Below the pieces are notes generated by a model. That model was given only the letters and a program-made list of their open reading frames with translations, searched no databases and was not told the origin of the DNA. From Methylobacterium sp. NMS14P (GTDB lineage Bacteria > Pseudomonadota > Alphaproteobacteria > Rhizobiales > Beijerinckiaceae), in the NCBI RefSeq assembly GCF_028583545.1, contig NZ_CP087106.1, forward strand, positions 1,990,501 to 2,054,500: a stretch of 64,000 nucleotides of DNA. Direction: 5' to 3'. Both the position numbers and the translations under genes were made by a program. This document shows, piece by piece, positions 1-10,193 of this stretch (positions are counted from its first letter, which is position 1; every line of letters begins with the position of its first letter).

Positions 1-486
<486 letters not shown>

Positions 487-576
487 AGCACGGCCTGAAC
501 GACGAAGCGCGGCGCCGGGATCACGCCGGCGCCGCGTCGAAGGGTCTGCGATCTGCGGTGGGCCCGCGGCCGCGCC

Positions 577-774
577 TCAGGACCCGAACTGCGAGCCCAG
601 GCGCTCGAGGTACTCGGCCAGATCGACGCCCCCGACGCGCTTGCCGTAGTCGAAGCGCATGCCCTGGCGGATGTCGACGCTGGCATCCCGCGTGGTCAGG
701 GTGAAGGGACGGACGCAGACCCAGGCTCCGTCGCGGCGGTGCTCGAAGTAGCCGAGGATCTCGTGCTTGGCCAT
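577..774 (-). CDS. Small conserved-type hypothetical protein (65 aa)
   Basis: The 65-residue ORF has a very strong ribosome binding site (GGAGGAAAGG two bases before ATG), which is the best evidence that it is real. The protein is soluble, mixed charge (MAKHEILGYFEHRRDGAWVC...), without membrane segments, and ends in a YLERLGSQFGS helix. I do not recognise a named family. It stands alone, convergent with the SDR gene and well separated from the isochorismatase-like gene. Confidence 0.6.
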   Translation of the reverse strand: MAKHEILGYFEHRRDGAWVCVRPFTLTTRDASVDIRQGMRFDYGKRVGGVDLAEYLERLGSQFGS

Positions 775-977
775 AACCTTTCCTCCGGAACTGTGCTCAG
801 GAGCATAACGGTCGTACCGGCCGCTGGTTCATGCGTTGCGACTGTTTTTCGCGTGCGCGAGCGCACGGATCGAGTGTTCGTGAGCCGTGAATGGTGGCGA
901 GGCTCGGCGGAGAACTCGCGTGAGCTTGGCCATTACAGGGCGAATGTTCGGGCCCGGCGGGCGGGCGCGCGGCCGGC

Positions 978-1622
978 TCAGTGCCAGCGGTCGAGGATCT
1001 CGGCGGTCGTCATCGTCTCGACCTGGTGGCCGTAGCGCATCCGGTACATCAGAAGGAGGGCGTCGTGCGCCTCGTCGCAGGAGCTGCACAGGGCGTCGGT
1101 GGCCAGCACGATCCGGTAGCCGAGATCGACCCCGCCGAGCACGGCGGCCAGCACACAGACGTCGGTCTCGGCGCCGGTGACGATCAGCGTGTCGACGCCG
1201 CGCGCGCGCAGGCGCGCGTCGAGGCCGGTGTCCAGCCAGGGCGAGTAGACGGTCTTGTCGATGATCTCGGCGGGCGGAGCCAGCCGGGCGAGGTCCGGGA
1301 CGAGGTCGATCAAGCCCGGGTCGAGGCGCTCCCGGGTCATGCCGGCCCAGCGCCGCGAGTAGGTCGCCCAGGTGCCGCGGCCCTCGCCCGGCCGGGCCGC
1401 CGGGATGAAGCGGGTGAAGACGGTCCGCTCCGGGTGCGCCGCCGCGAGGCGGCAGACATGGGGCAGGACGCGGTTCATCCACGGCGTCTGCCAGTCGGTG
1501 GACTCGGCGAACATGCGCTGCATGTCCACGCAGAGATGGACGCAGCCCCGTCCCAGGGGCCCGCCGGGAGATCCCGGCTCCGGCCGGGGGCTGTCGGTCG
1601 ATGGGCGGCGTCCGGTGTCCAT
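978..1622 (-). CDS. Isochorismatase-family cysteine hydrolase
   Basis: The 214-residue protein has the three catalytic residues of the cysteine-hydrolase fold: Asp in the first strand (CVDMQRMF), Lys in the DKTVYS segment and the nucleophile Cys in ETDVCVLAA. The family includes nicotinamidases, N-carbamoylsarcosine amidases and isochorismatases. The His metal ligands that define nicotinamidase are not evident, so the substrate is open. An N-terminal extension of about 25 Pro/Gly/Arg-rich residues precedes the domain, and a later start is possible. The gene lies in the same direction as the upstream DUF892 gene, 95 bp away, so co-transcription is possible. Confidence 0.85.
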   Translation of the reverse strand: MDTGRRPSTDSPRPEPGSPGGPLGRGCVHLCVDMQRMFAESTDWQTPWMNRVLPHVCRLAAAHPERTVFTRFIPAARPGEGRGTWATYSRRWAGMTRERLDPGLIDLVPDLARLAPPAEIIDKTVYSPWLDTGLDARLRARGVDTLIVTGAETDVCVLAAVLGGVDLGYRIVLATDALCSSCDEAHDALLLMYRMRYGHQVETMTTAEILDRWH

Positions 1623-1717
1623 GGGCGCGATCAGGCCGGGGCGGCGTGGCTCGGGAGAGGGTGACGTTGGGCGCGAAGGCCATCCCGACCCCGTCTCGGG
1701 GCCGGGACGGCGGGACC

Positions 1718-2227
1718 TCAGCGGTCGGCCTTGGCGCCGGACGTTGTCAGGGAGAGGTAGCGCTCGGTGGTCGGGCGGATCAGCTTGCGGACCGCCTCCG
1801 CCATGGCCTGCTCCTCCTTCAGCGACTGCTCGAACGCCGTCCGGTGGCCCTGCTGACCGGCGGCGTCGCCGATGGTGAGCAGCGACTCGTAGGCGGCGAT
1901 CTCGAAATTCTCGAAGGCGTGGTTGGCGTAGGTGTTCTTCAGGATCTCGTCCTGGGCCGGCGTGTGGCCCAGCGCCATCATGTTGCCGACGAAGCCCAGG
2001 AAGCCCTCCTTGAGGGCCGAGGGGCTGTCGCCCAGGCTCTGGAGCGCCTCCTCCAGCCGGTGGCGCTGCCCGTGCGTCTCCTCGATGTGGCGGCGCAGGG
2101 CCTGCTCCATCTCGGGGTAGCGCTCGAGGCGCTCGACCTGCCGCTCCATGATCTGCAGCGCCTGCATCTCCACAGCATGGGTGTTCTTCAGGGCCGTGAC
2201 GTAGATCTCGCGGGCGTCCATGGTCAT
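1718..2227 (-). CDS. Ferritin-like DUF892 (YciE/YciF) family protein
   Basis: The 169-residue all-helical protein matches the DUF892 ferritin-like family. It has alternating E/H positions typical of the four-helix bundle (THAVEMQAL, HIEETHGQRHRLEEAL, HAFENFEIAAYESL, SLKEEQAMAEAVRKL). Such proteins are associated with stress and stationary phase; a carboxylate di-metal site is likely but unproven. I chose the ATG at 2227 because GAGAGG sits eight bases upstream. An in-frame GTG nine bases earlier lies on that same Shine-Dalgarno sequence and so is unlikely. Confidence 0.85.
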   Translation of the reverse strand: MTMDAREIYVTALKNTHAVEMQALQIMERQVERLERYPEMEQALRRHIEETHGQRHRLEEALQSLGDSPSALKEGFLGFVGNMMALGHTPAQDEILKNTYANHAFENFEIAAYESLLTIGDAAGQQGHRTAFEQSLKEEQAMAEAVRKLIRPTTERYLSLTTSGAKADR

Positions 2228-2552
2228 GGCGTTCACCTCTCAGCGGTTGCGAGCTCGGGGCTCATTCAACCGGCAAACACGGGTGCCGCACGGCCAAGTT
2301 CCGGTCGGAAGGTCGCAGGCGCGGCGCCGCCCCCGCCGCACGCCAGGCGGGCCCGGCCCCGCCCCGTGACCGCGCTGAGGGCGGCGGTTCAGGACTTCGA
2401 GGTCGGGCTGAAACAGCACCGCGCGGGGTTGAGCGCCGGTCCCGACTGGGACGGCACGGCGCCGGGACCCGCGCGGGGCCGCGCGGTGTTCCGGTCCTGT
2501 GAGGCGCGTCCGGCATCCGGCCGGGGCGCGGTCGCGGACGTGGAGGATGCCG

Positions 2553-2729
2553 ATGGACCAGGACCGCGAACGCGCGAAGGAGCCGCCGCTCTCCGACGGC
2601 CCGAGCGGCCGCCCGCGCGACGAGACCATCGCCCAGACGGGGCGCGGCCTGCCGAACGACACCGGCCGGCCGGTGGAGGTCGACGAAGCCGAGGCGGCGC
2701 GCATCGAGCGGAAGATCCGCGACCTCTAG
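2553..2729 (+). CDS. Short hydrophilic hypothetical protein (58 aa)
   Basis: GGAGG lies six bases before this ATG, which favours it over the in-frame ATG at 2547 and the longer upstream frame. The product is very polar (MDQDRERAKEPPLSDG...ARIERKIRDL), probably disordered, with no recognisable domain. Divergent from the DUF892 gene and convergent with the PAS gene; only 12 bp separate its stop from the PAS gene stop. No function can be assigned. Confidence 0.5.
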   Translation: MDQDRERAKEPPLSDGPSGRPRDETIAQTGRGLPNDTGRPVEVDEAEAARIERKIRDL

Positions 2730-2741
2730 CGGCCGCTCCGC

Positions 2742-3350
2742 TCAGTGCAGGGCGCCGCTGCGCTCGGCGCGCTGGCGCGCCGCGAGGCGCTTGCCGATCT
2801 CGAGGAGCAGCGTCTCGGTCAGCGCCACCAGGGCGGTGTCTCCGAGCACCGAGACGGTGTTGTGCAGCGACAGGCAGAGGTCGGCGGTGCGGTTGAGCGC
2901 ATCGTCGATCGTGTCCCCGTCGCGCTCCGCGAAGGCCGCGCCGACCGACTTGCTGTCCGAGATCTCGACGATGACGCCCCGCCCGGTGGTCGGCCGCCCG
3001 TCCTGGTCCAGGTAGAAGTGCCCGCGGGTGAACAGCCACCGCAGCCGGCCCTCCGGCGAGCAGACGCGGTACTCCGCCGTGTAGGAGCCGCCGGTCCGGA
3101 CGCAGTCCAGGATGACCTGCGAGATATGGGGCTGATCATCCGGATGGACGGCCTTCAGGATCTCGGCGAGGCTGACCCCCGCCCGCGACCGGGCCGGGCT
3201 GATGTTGAACAGCAGGGCGCTCACCGGATCGGCCCGCGCCTCGTCCCGGAGGACGTCCCACATCCAGAAGCCGACGCCGCCGGACGTCTCGAGCGCCGCC
3301 ACGAGCGCCGCCTCGGATACGACGTCGTCCGCGTGGTCCATCCGAGACAT
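2742..3350 (-). CDS. Stand-alone PAS-domain protein
   Basis: About residues 15-135 form a PAS fold with a PAC-like tail (GGVGFWMWDVLRDEARADP, then VHPDDQPHISQVILDC, then EYRVCSPEGRLRWLFTRGHF). The remaining 65 residues are helical and carry no kinase, GGDEF or HTH signature. It is therefore a sensor without an obvious output domain, probably acting by protein-protein contact. The ATG at 3350 gives 202 residues; a GTG at 3362 is an alternative. The upstream side opens onto a long non-coding stretch. Confidence 0.75.
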   Translation of the reverse strand: MSRMDHADDVVSEAALVAALETSGGVGFWMWDVLRDEARADPVSALLFNISPARSRAGVSLAEILKAVHPDDQPHISQVILDCVRTGGSYTAEYRVCSPEGRLRWLFTRGHFYLDQDGRPTTGRGVIVEISDSKSVGAAFAERDGDTIDDALNRTADLCLSLHNTVSVLGDTALVALTETLLLEIGKRLAARQRAERSGALH

Positions 3351-4043
3351 CCCCGATCTCACCGCAACCAGAGGCGACGCTGCACGACGATTATGATCCT
3401 ACGCAATTCATTTTAGGGTAATACAAATGTTCGTAAAGACGTTGTATTCAAATATATGCTTCGTCTCTCCCCTCCCGGTTCGCCTGCCGAAGGCTTCCGT
3501 CAGCGCTGAGCGGTGAGATCGAAGAGAATTTTCTTCTGCTCGGCGCCGCGACGTGCCGTCTCTTCCACTGGCCGGCACCTGACAAACTCCGGCAGGAACG
3601 GCACCGGCACCGGCGCCGAGGCCGACCCGGACCGTGCGCCCGCCCGGCCCATCCGCGCGACCGCTGAGCGCGGTTCGTCAGCGCATCAAATGAGGGCGAC
3701 CGGCGAGCGGGCCGACGCGATTAGGGACGGGTTGGTTCTGCCGACCTCCACGTCCGCTGCCTGGTGGGCCCCACATCTTGTCGGGACGCGGACGTGGATG
3801 CAGGGACCGGCGCGAGCCGGCAGGTTCCTCCGATCCGCGGAACCATCCTTCGCCACGCCGTGAGAATGGGGCCCCCTGTCCCGTTGGTTCGTGCAGTAAG
3901 GGCGCAAAGTGCGCCATCCTGTGCAGCTATTGATGCCGCTTAACGATTGCCGAATCTGTCTGTATCGGCTTAGATATTGATCTTGGTAGCGGTTTGACCG
4001 GCTCTCAGGTGTCGTGCGGCGCGCGTCGGCAAGGTTCGGTCCC
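3351..4043. other. Gene-poor intergenic region
   Basis: About 690 bases without a credible gene. The part next to the PAS gene (3390-3470) is AT-rich compared with its surroundings and probably holds the PAS promoter. A perfect six-base-pair hairpin with an AAG loop lies at 3901-3915, about 130 bases before the next gene. Open frames on either strand here have no Shine-Dalgarno sequence and no protein-like composition. Confidence 0.5.
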
Positions 4044-4763
4044 ATGAGCTACATGTTCAAGGCCCCCTCCGAACCGGCCGCGGGGGCGATTGCACGGCAG
4101 ATCACGTCACGGGGCTACGCGGTTCTCGAGGACTACGTGAGCCCGGAGGACCTGCGTGTCGCGCAGGCTTTCGTCGCGCGGGCGGTCGCCGCGAAGGGCG
4201 GCGCGTACGCGGGTTTCGCCGGGACGAAGGATCTCGGCGGCACGTTCCTGGCCGCCCTCCCGGACGACCCGGCCTTCAACGCCCTGTGCCGCGGCATCTA
4301 CGAGAGCGCCGTGGGACGGCCCGCGCCGGATGTCGGCTTCTACCAGATCCTGCGCTGCCTGGCGGGAGCGGGCGCCAGGACGCACTCGATGCGCTTCCAC
4401 TTCGACTCCTACGTGCTCACGGCCCTCATCCCCATCACGATGCCGGACCACGGGTCCCCGGGGCGCCTGATCATCCACCCGAACACCCGCCCGCTGCGTC
4501 GGAGCTACCTGGTCAACCTCGTGGACAAGGTGCTGGTCGACAATCCGCTCGCGCAGACGCTCCTGACCCGCGCCTACGACCGCGGCAGCAACCGCGTGAT
4601 CCGCCTGTCGCTGAGGCCGGGAAGCCTCTACTTCTTCTGGGGCTACCGCTCGCTGCACACGAACGAGCCCTGCGCGTCCGACGCGATCCGGGCCACCGCC
4701 CTGTTGCACTACGCCGATCCGCACGCGGACAGCCGGCTCAAGCAGGTGCTGCGGCGGCGCTAG
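4044..4763 (+). CDS. Putative 2-oxoglutarate/Fe(II) oxygenase-fold protein
   Basis: The 239-residue protein shows HFD in FHFDSYVLTALIPITMP and a distal His in GYRSLHTNEPC. The spacing fits the HxD...H iron triad of phytanoyl-CoA dioxygenase-like and other 2-oxoglutarate oxygenases. A late Arg (DAIRATALLHYA) could bind the co-substrate. Sequence outside the triad is not close to TauD. The gene converges on the tauABC operon: its TAG and the TauC stop share one CTAG palindrome. A role linked to sulfonates is tempting but unsupported by motif. The ATG at 4044 was preferred to an upstream GTG at 4014. Confidence 0.6.
   Translation: MSYMFKAPSEPAAGAIARQITSRGYAVLEDYVSPEDLRVAQAFVARAVAAKGGAYAGFAGTKDLGGTFLAALPDDPAFNALCRGIYESAVGRPAPDVGFYQILRCLAGAGARTHSMRFHFDSYVLTALIPITMPDHGSPGRLIIHPNTRPLRRSYLVNLVDKVLVDNPLAQTLLTRAYDRGSNRVIRLSLRPGSLYFFWGYRSLHTNEPCASDAIRATALLHYADPHADSRLKQVLRRR
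4760..4763. other. Overlapping convergent stop codons (CTAG)
   Basis: The four bases CTAG form TAG on each strand. They terminate the oxygenase-like gene (plus) and tauC (minus) at the same site. No terminator can lie between the two genes, so their transcripts must overlap unless terminated inside the opposing coding sequence. Confidence 0.95.
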
Positions 4764-5650
4764 TGTTTGCCCTTCCAGGGCACCAGCACGCGCTCCAGCC
4801 CTCGCATCCCGAGCTCGAACAGGCCCGCGAACAGGCCGATCACCAGGATGCCCATCAGCACCACGTCGGTGCGCAGGAAGTTGGAGGCGTTGAGGACGAG
4901 CTGGCCGAGCCCGGCCTGGGCCGCCACCATCTCGGCAGCGACCAGGGTGGTCCAGCCCACGCCCATGCCGATCCGCAGGCCGATCAGGATCTCCGGCAGC
5001 GCCGCCGGGAAGACCACGTGGCGCAGGACCTGCCAGCGGCTCGCCCCGAGGGCGCGCGCGGCGTTGATCTGGTCGAGCGAGGCGGAGCGCACCCCCGCCC
5101 GCGCGGCGAGCGCCACCGGGGCGAGGCAGGCGAGGAAGATCAGCAGCACCTTCGACAGCTCGCCGATCCCGAACCAGATGATCATCAGCGGCAGGTAGGC
5201 GAGCGGCGGCAGCGGCCGGTAGAACTCGATCGGCGGGTCGAGGATGCCCCGGGCGATCCGGCTCGTGCCCATGGCGAGGCCGGCCGGGATGCCCACCAGG
5301 GCGGCGAGCGCGAAGGCGCCGAGGACGCGCAGGAGGCTGTCGCCGATGTGGAGCCCGAGCGGGGCGCCGTCGATCTCCCCGCGCCAGGCCTGCCCGAAGG
5401 CCGCCAGGACCGCCTCCGGCGGCGGCAGGAACAGCGGCTTCACCCAGCCGGCGCGGGTGGCAACCAGCCAGAGGCCGAGGGCTGACAGCACGGTGGCGGT
5501 GCTGACCGCCGGCACCAGGATCCCGCTGCGGCGGGATCCGAAGCGCGCCCGCGGGGCCGGTGCCAAGTCCGATGCCAAGCCCGATGCCAAGTTCGATGCC
5601 GAGTCCGGGGCCGGGACCGCGTCCGGCGCGGCGCGGGGCAGACCGCTCAT
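4760..5650 (-). CDS. tauC: ABC transporter permease, taurine/sulfonate type
   Basis: Inner-membrane permease of 296 residues in the TauC/SsuC family, with about six membrane segments. The EAA loop that contacts the ATPase is seen as [26 protein letters not shown] split across residues 190-215. The start overlaps the tauB stop (ATGA), so the two are translationally coupled. The N-terminal 40 residues are an unusual, repetitive Ala/Ser/Asp linker encoded by a 12-base tandem repeat. The family imports taurine, alkanesulfonates or similar anions; the exact ligand cannot be read. Confidence 0.88.
   Translation of the reverse strand: MSGLPRAAPDAVPAPDSASNLASGLASDLAPAPRARFGSRRSGILVPAVSTATVLSALGLWLVATRAGWVKPLFLPPPEAVLAAFGQAWRGEIDGAPLGLHIGDSLLRVLGAFALAALVGIPAGLAMGTSRIARGILDPPIEFYRPLPPLAYLPLMIIWFGIGELSKVLLIFLACLAPVALAARAGVRSASLDQINAARALGASRWQVLRHVVFPAALPEILIGLRIGMGVGWTTLVAAEMVAAQAGLGQLVLNASNFLRTDVVLMGILVIGLFAGLFELGMRGLERVLVPWKGKH
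5556..5615. repeat. 12-bp tandem repeat inside the tauC 5' end
   Basis: Four to five imperfect copies of TCCGATGCCAAG run through this stretch (clear units at 5568-5579, 5580-5591 and 5592-5603). In frame they encode a Leu/Ala/Ser/Asp repeat in the cytoplasmic N-terminus of the permease. Length changes here would keep frame. Confidence 0.8.
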
Positions 5651-6435
5651 CGGACGGCCTCGGCCGGCGCGCCGGCGCCGCGGATGCGCGCGAGCACGCG
5701 CTCGCGCACGGCGATGAAGGCGGGGTCCGACTTCACGGCCCGCGTGTCGCGGCCGCCGACCGCGGCCCGGGAGAAGGGCAGGTCCAGCGTCTCGACGATG
5801 CGGCCGGGCCGCGGGCTCATGATCACCAGCCGGGTGGCCAGGAACACCGCCTCCTCGACGTCGTGGGTGATGAAGAAGGCCATCTTGCCGGTCCGGTGCC
5901 AGATCCGGAGGATCAGCTCCTGGATCTGCTCGCGGGTGAACGCGTCCAGCGCGCCGAGCGGCTCGTCCATCAGCAGGGCGCGCGGGTCTCCCGCGAGCGC
6001 CCGGGCGAGGCCGACCCGCTGCTGCATGCCGCCCGAGAGCTCGTAGACCTTCCGGTCGGCGCAGCCGGGCAGACCCACGAGATCGAGCATCGCCAGGGCG
6101 ATCCGCCGCCGCTCGGCCCTGGGCACGCCCCGCATCTTCGGCCCGAAGGCCACGTTCTCGGCCACGTCCAGCCAGGGCATCAGGGCGTGGCGCTGGAACA
6201 CCACGCCCCGCTCGGCCCCCGGCCCCCGGACCGGCTCCCCGTCGAGGAGGACGCGGCCCTCGGTGGGCGCCAGGAACCCCGCGATCGCCGAGAGCAGGGT
6301 GGTCTTGCCGCAGCCCGAGGCGCCGAGCGCCACCACGAACTCCCCGGGCGCGATGGTCAGGTCGATCCCCGACAGCGCGGCGACCGTGTCGGCGCCCGCC
6401 CCGTAGCGGACGCTCAGGTTGCGGATCTCGATCAT
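5647..6435 (-). CDS. tauB: ABC transporter ATP-binding protein, taurine/sulfonate type
   Basis: The ATPase of 262 residues has Walker A ([11 protein letters not shown]), the Q-loop, signature [15 protein letters not shown], Walker B ([12 protein letters not shown]) and the switch His ([11 protein letters not shown]). The whole pattern is typical of the nitrate/sulfonate/taurine importer group. GGAGGG precedes the ATG. It is the middle gene of tauA-tauB-tauC and works with the permease at the inner face of the membrane. Confidence 0.92.
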   Translation of the reverse strand: MIEIRNLSVRYGAGADTVAALSGIDLTIAPGEFVVALGASGCGKTTLLSAIAGFLAPTEGRVLLDGEPVRGPGAERGVVFQRHALMPWLDVAENVAFGPKMRGVPRAERRRIALAMLDLVGLPGCADRKVYELSGGMQQRVGLARALAGDPRALLMDEPLGALDAFTREQIQELILRIWHRTGKMAFFITHDVEEAVFLATRLVIMSPRPGRIVETLDLPFSRAAVGGRDTRAVKSDPAFIAVRERVLARIRGAGAPAEAVR

Positions 6436-6458
6436 GGGCCCTCCGGTCCGGCGACAGG

Positions 6459-7472
6459 CTATTTCCGGGCCGCGTCCACGACCTCCGTCGTGACGAACCG
6501 GGCGTAGTCGGGCGCCAGCGCCTGCACGCGCCCCTGCGCCTTCAGGAACGCGGCAGTCTCGGTCAGGGCCTTGGCGGCGCCGCCCCCGAGCCAGGCCGGC
6601 GAGGCCTGCGCCTCCAGGGTCGGGAACCGGTAGGCCGCGAGGCTCGCCGGCACTTCCGCGGGGGCCGAGCCGCTGATCCGGGCCACCGCCGCCACCTCAG
6701 GCGCGTCGGCGCTCCAGGGCCTGGCGGCGTAGGCCGCGTCCTGGGCGGCGATCAGCCGGACGAGCGTCACCAGGAAGTCCCGGTTCCGCGCCGCCCAGGC
6801 CCGGTCGACCACGAGGCCGTCGAAGGTCGCCTTGCCCCGGCGGGCGAGATCGCCGGCCGAGACCACCACCGTGCCGGACTTCTTCACCCGGGCGAGAACC
6901 GGATCCCAGATGAAGGTCGCGTCGATGTCGCCGCGCTCCCAGGCGGCGGCGATCTCGGGCGGGCGCATGTTGAGGATCCGGACATCGGCCTGCGTCAGCC
7001 CGGCCTCCGCCAGGGCGGCGATCAGCTGGTAGTGGGCGGTCGACACGAACGGTACCGCGATCGTCTTGCCGCGCAGGTCGGCCACGCCCGTCACGCCGCT
7101 GCCGGCGCGGGCCACGAGCTGCTCGGCGTCGGCGATCTCGTCGAGGATCCAGAACAGCTGGATGTCGAGCCCCTGCGAGGCGGCCGCCGCGATCGGGCTC
7201 GACCCCGCCTCGCCGATCTGGACGCTGCCCGAGGCCATGGCGCGGATCACGTCGCCGCCGCCGCCGAACTTGCGCCAGTGGATCGTGTAGCCGGTCGCCT
7301 TCTCGAGCGCCCCGGAGGCCATCAGCGCGCGGAACGGCACCACCATGTCCTGGTGGGCGAAGGTGACCTCCCGGTCGGCCGCGCGGGCGGTGCCGGGGAG
7401 CGGCGCGCCGAGAACCAGGGCGGCCAGGGTGGCCAGCGCGACGGCGCGGCGGTGCGGACCGGCAGATGTCAT
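6459..7472 (-). CDS. tauA: Taurine/sulfonate ABC transporter periplasmic binding protein
   Basis: Starting at 7472 the protein is 337 residues with a Sec signal peptide (Arg-Arg, hydrophobic core, GTARAAD cleavage region). The mature part resembles Tau[21 protein letters not shown], then [15 protein letters not shown], then a DAEQLVAR stretch. It should deliver ligand to TauBC. Expression in many bacteria is released by sulfate starvation, but no regulator gene is adjacent here. The long open frame upstream of 7472 lacks a start with a Shine-Dalgarno sequence and has the composition of shadow coding. Confidence 0.88.
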   Translation of the reverse strand: MTSAGPHRRAVALATLAALVLGAPLPGTARAADREVTFAHQDMVVPFRALMASGALEKATGYTIHWRKFGGGGDVIRAMASGSVQIGEAGSSPIAAAASQGLDIQLFWILDEIADAEQLVARAGSGVTGVADLRGKTIAVPFVSTAHYQLIAALAEAGLTQADVRILNMRPPEIAAAWERGDIDATFIWDPVLARVKKSGTVVVSAGDLARRGKATFDGLVVDRAWAARNRDFLVTLVRLIAAQDAAYAARPWSADAPEVAAVARISGSAPAEVPASLAAYRFPTLEAQASPAWLGGGAAKALTETAAFLKAQGRVQALAPDYARFVTTEVVDAARK

Positions 7473-7989
7473 GAGATGTTCCCCCTCTCCGGCCGGCCCG
7501 GCGCGGAGGCGACTCGGGCGGCCGGGGGCAGGGTCGGCCAAGCTCGGCGTCGAAGGCAAGGGCCCGGCCGGGCGGCCCGCGACGCGCCACCCGCGCGCGC
7601 GGCCCGCGCTCCGGCCGGGTCGCGCCCGGGATCCGCGCCGCGCCGCGGGCCGCCGCGCCGGGAAACGGGTCGGAGACGGCCGCGCCCGACGGCGCGTGGA
7701 TCGCGCGCGTCGGGATTTCCCATCTCCCCGGAGCGCGAGGGATCGGGGCCTGATCTCCGGAACGGCCCGATCGGAGATGCCGCTCCTCGTCGCCCCGGGG
7801 CCAGCTCGGAGCGGAGGCGCGGTGCGGGCACGCCGCCCTGCCGGGTCGATGCAGCGCTTGGCCCGGCACGGTCCGGCGGGCCGGACCGACGGCCGGGATC
7901 GTTGCTGCTGGCCGCCGCGCCCGCGGGAGAAGAAAATTTCGGCGTGCAAAACCCTCGGGTGCAATCCTGCGGCGGGACCGCGCCCGGGC
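7473..7989. other. Intergenic region upstream of tauA
   Basis: About 517 bases between the tauA start and the chemoreceptor stop. The middle is extremely GC-rich and has no convincing gene. A less GC-rich patch at 7925-7950 could hold a promoter for tauABC, but I cannot define -35/-10 elements. I see no terminator with a T-run. Confidence 0.4.
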
Positions 7990-9666
7990 TCAGGCGGCGC
8001 GCACCGTCGCGAGGAAGCGCCCGACCTCGGCGGCGAGGTGCTCGGACTGACGCGACAGCGCGGAGGCCGCGCCGAGCACCTGCCCCGCCGCCGCGCCGGT
8101 CTCCCCGGCCGCGCCCGCCACGCGCGCGATCGTGCCGGTCACCGCCCCGGTCCCCTGAGCGGCCTCCCCGACATTGCGCACGATCTCCTGGGTCGCCGCG
8201 CCCTGCTGCTCCACGGCGGCCGCGATCGAGGTCGCCACGGCGTCGATCTCGCGGATGCGCGCCGTGATCGCGTCGACCGCGCCGACCGCCTGCCCGGTCA
8301 CCCCCTGAACCCGCGCGATCTGACCCGAGATCTCCGCCGTCGCCCTGGCGGTCTGCTCGGCCAGAGCCTTCACCTCGGAGGCCACCACCGCGAAGCCGCG
8401 GCCGGTGGTGCCGGCGCGGGCCGCCTCGATCGCGGCGTTGAGCGCCAGCAGGTTCGTCTGGCCGGCGATCGCGGCGATCAGCCCGGCGACGTCGCCGATC
8501 CGCGTCACCGCCGCGCTGAGCTCCTGCACCAGCGCGCCGGTCCGGTCGGCCTCGCCGACCGCTGCCTGGGCGAGACCGGCCGAGCCCTGCACCTGCCGGC
8601 CGATCTCCTGCACCGAAGCGCCCAGTTCCTCGGCCGCCGCCGCGACCGTGCCGACGTTGGCGGCGGCTTCCTCGGCCGCCGCCGCGACCGTGCGGGACTG
8701 GACCGAGGTCTGGCCGGCCAGGCCCGACATGGAGCCGGCGGTGGCCTGCAGCTCCGTGGCCGCGGCCGAGACCTGCCCGATGATGCCCCCGACCGCGGCC
8801 TCGAAACCGTCCGCCATCTGGCGCATGCCGGCGCGGCGCTGCGCCTCGGCCGAGGCGCGGGCCTGCGCCGTCTCCGCCTCAAGCTGCCGGGTGCGGATCA
8901 GGTTGTCCTTGAACACCTGCACGGCGGCGGCCATCCGGCCGATCTCCTCGGCGCCCCCGGAGCGGGGTACCGCCCGCTCGAGGTCCCCCGCGGCGAGGCC
9001 GTCCATCGTGTTGGTCAGCGCCCGGATCGGGCGGGCGACGCCCCGGCCGATCAGCGTCGCCAGGCCCGCGATGACCAATGCGGCGAGGGCGGCGCCGGCG
9101 AGGAGGCGCTGCAGGGCCGGGCGCACCTGATCGGCGGTGTCGTCCGCGTAGATCCCGGTCCCGATGATCCAGCCCCAGGGCGCGAAGCCCTTCACGTAGG
9201 AGATCTTGGGCACGGGCCGATCGTGGCCCGGTTTCGGCCAGCTATAGGCGACGAACCCCGCCCCCGCCCGGCGAACCTGCTCGACCATCGCGACGAAGAG
9301 GTGCTTGCCGGCCGGATCGGTGAGGCCGCCGACATCCTGGCCGATCAGCGCCTCTTTCGGATGCAGCAGCATCCGCGGCTGCATGTCCTGGATCCAGAAA
9401 TACTCGCTGCCAGCGTAGTGCAGGCCGCGGATCTCCGCGATCGCGGAGGCCTGGGCGGCCGCGCGGCTCAACCGCCCCGCCCGCTCCTCGCCCTCGAAGT
9501 AGGCCAGGGCCCCGTGCGCCGCCTCGACGAGGTTGCGGGTCTGCAGCGCGCGCGCGTCGCCGATCACTCGGGACAGGTCCCAGGCCGCCAGCCCGATCAG
9601 CACCGCCATGCCGAGCAGGGCCATCGCGGTGATCAGCTGGAGACGGGTGCCGATGCGCAGGGTCAT
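7990..9666 (-). CDS. Methyl-accepting chemotaxis protein with single Cache sensor domain
   Basis: Numbered from the ATG at 9666 (558 aa): a first membrane segment at about 8-30, then a periplasmic single-Cache domain ([16 protein letters not shown], then [20 protein letters not shown]). A second membrane helix lies near 195-215, followed by HAMP ([19 protein letters not shown]) and a long coiled coil. The conserved signalling tip reads [15 protein letters not shown]. It therefore senses a small periplasmic ligand and controls CheA/CheW. No C-terminal CheR-binding pentapeptide is seen. An in-frame ATG at 9717 is the alternative start; the later one places the first helix at the usual distance. 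Confidence 0.9.
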   Translation of the reverse strand: MTLRIGTRLQLITAMALLGMAVLIGLAAWDLSRVIGDARALQTRNLVEAAHGALAYFEGEERAGRLSRAAAQASAIAEIRGLHYAGSEYFWIQDMQPRMLLHPKEALIGQDVGGLTDPAGKHLFVAMVEQVRRAGAGFVAYSWPKPGHDRPVPKISYVKGFAPWGWIIGTGIYADDTADQVRPALQRLLAGAALAALVIAGLATLIGRGVARPIRALTNTMDGLAAGDLERAVPRSGGAEEIGRMAAAVQVFKDNLIRTRQLEAETAQARASAEAQRRAGMRQMADGFEAAVGGIIGQVSAAATELQATAGSMSGLAGQTSVQSRTVAAAAEEAAANVGTVAAAAEELGASVQEIGRQVQGSAGLAQAAVGEADRTGALVQELSAAVTRIGDVAGLIAAIAGQTNLLALNAAIEAARAGTTGRGFAVVASEVKALAEQTARATAEISGQIARVQGVTGQAVGAVDAITARIREIDAVATSIAAAVEQQGAATQEIVRNVGEAAQGTGAVTGTIARVAGAAGETGAAAGQVLGAASALSRQSEHLAAEVGRFLATVRAA

Positions 9667-10193
9667 GGGAGTCCGGGCGTCGCGGCGCAGGGCCGCCGCG
9701 TCTGACGCGGGGCGCATGCGCGAGAGGGGGAGAGCTTCGTGGAGGCTATAAGCGGCAGGCCGGAACGCAGTTCGGTCGGCGAAGACGGCTTATGTCATCA
9801 CAGATAATAAGAAGTTATGTCCTAATAGACCGGAGTTTGGCGCTAATAGTATGCGTATATATGGGTAGTGCTGATATAGGTTGTGTTTCAGGCAGGACCC
9901 TGACGGTCGGCTCGGCCGCGGGCGCAGGGCCATCGGCATCCCCGACGCCGTCGCTTCCTGTTCGAGGTTCGGTCGCGAAAGCGTCCCGATCAGGGTCGTC
10001 GGAGGGGCGAGGCAGGCGCCCGATCCGGATCGGCGACGGCCGTCCGAAGGCCGTCCTCGGCTCGGTCGCCGCACGACCTGGGACGACCTGGGGCGGCTCT
10101 CGCGGGCCGCCGAAGAGGACGTGGTGCGCCCCGCCCGCGCCGCGCTCGGCCGGGGCCGAGCGGGTTCGGGGCGTCCGCTCTCAGGCCGTCCGC
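9667..10193. other. Intergenic region with a low-GC island
   Basis: Non-coding stretch between the sensor kinase stop and the chemoreceptor start, both leftward. Bases 9780-9890 are strikingly AT-rich for this genome and likely carry the chemoreceptor promoter. A seven-base-pair hairpin (GACGGCC, loop GTCCGAA, GGCCGTC) lies at 10035-10055 downstream of the kinase. It has no T-run and so is a weak terminator candidate. Confidence 0.45.

Noticed and set aside
3513..3863. A GTG-initiated 116-codon frame in the 3.4-4.0 kb gap
   Set aside because: No Shine-Dalgarno sequence, low-complexity composition and no recognisable fold.
4044..4763. Calling the oxygenase-like gene tauD
   Set aside because: Only the iron triad matches; the length and the surrounding sequence do not resemble TauD, and position next to tauABC is convergent, not in the operon.
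7473..7964. N-terminal extension of tauA by 164 codons
   Set aside because: The signal peptide begins at 7472; the upstream frame is Arg/Pro-rich without a start that has a Shine-Dalgarno sequence.
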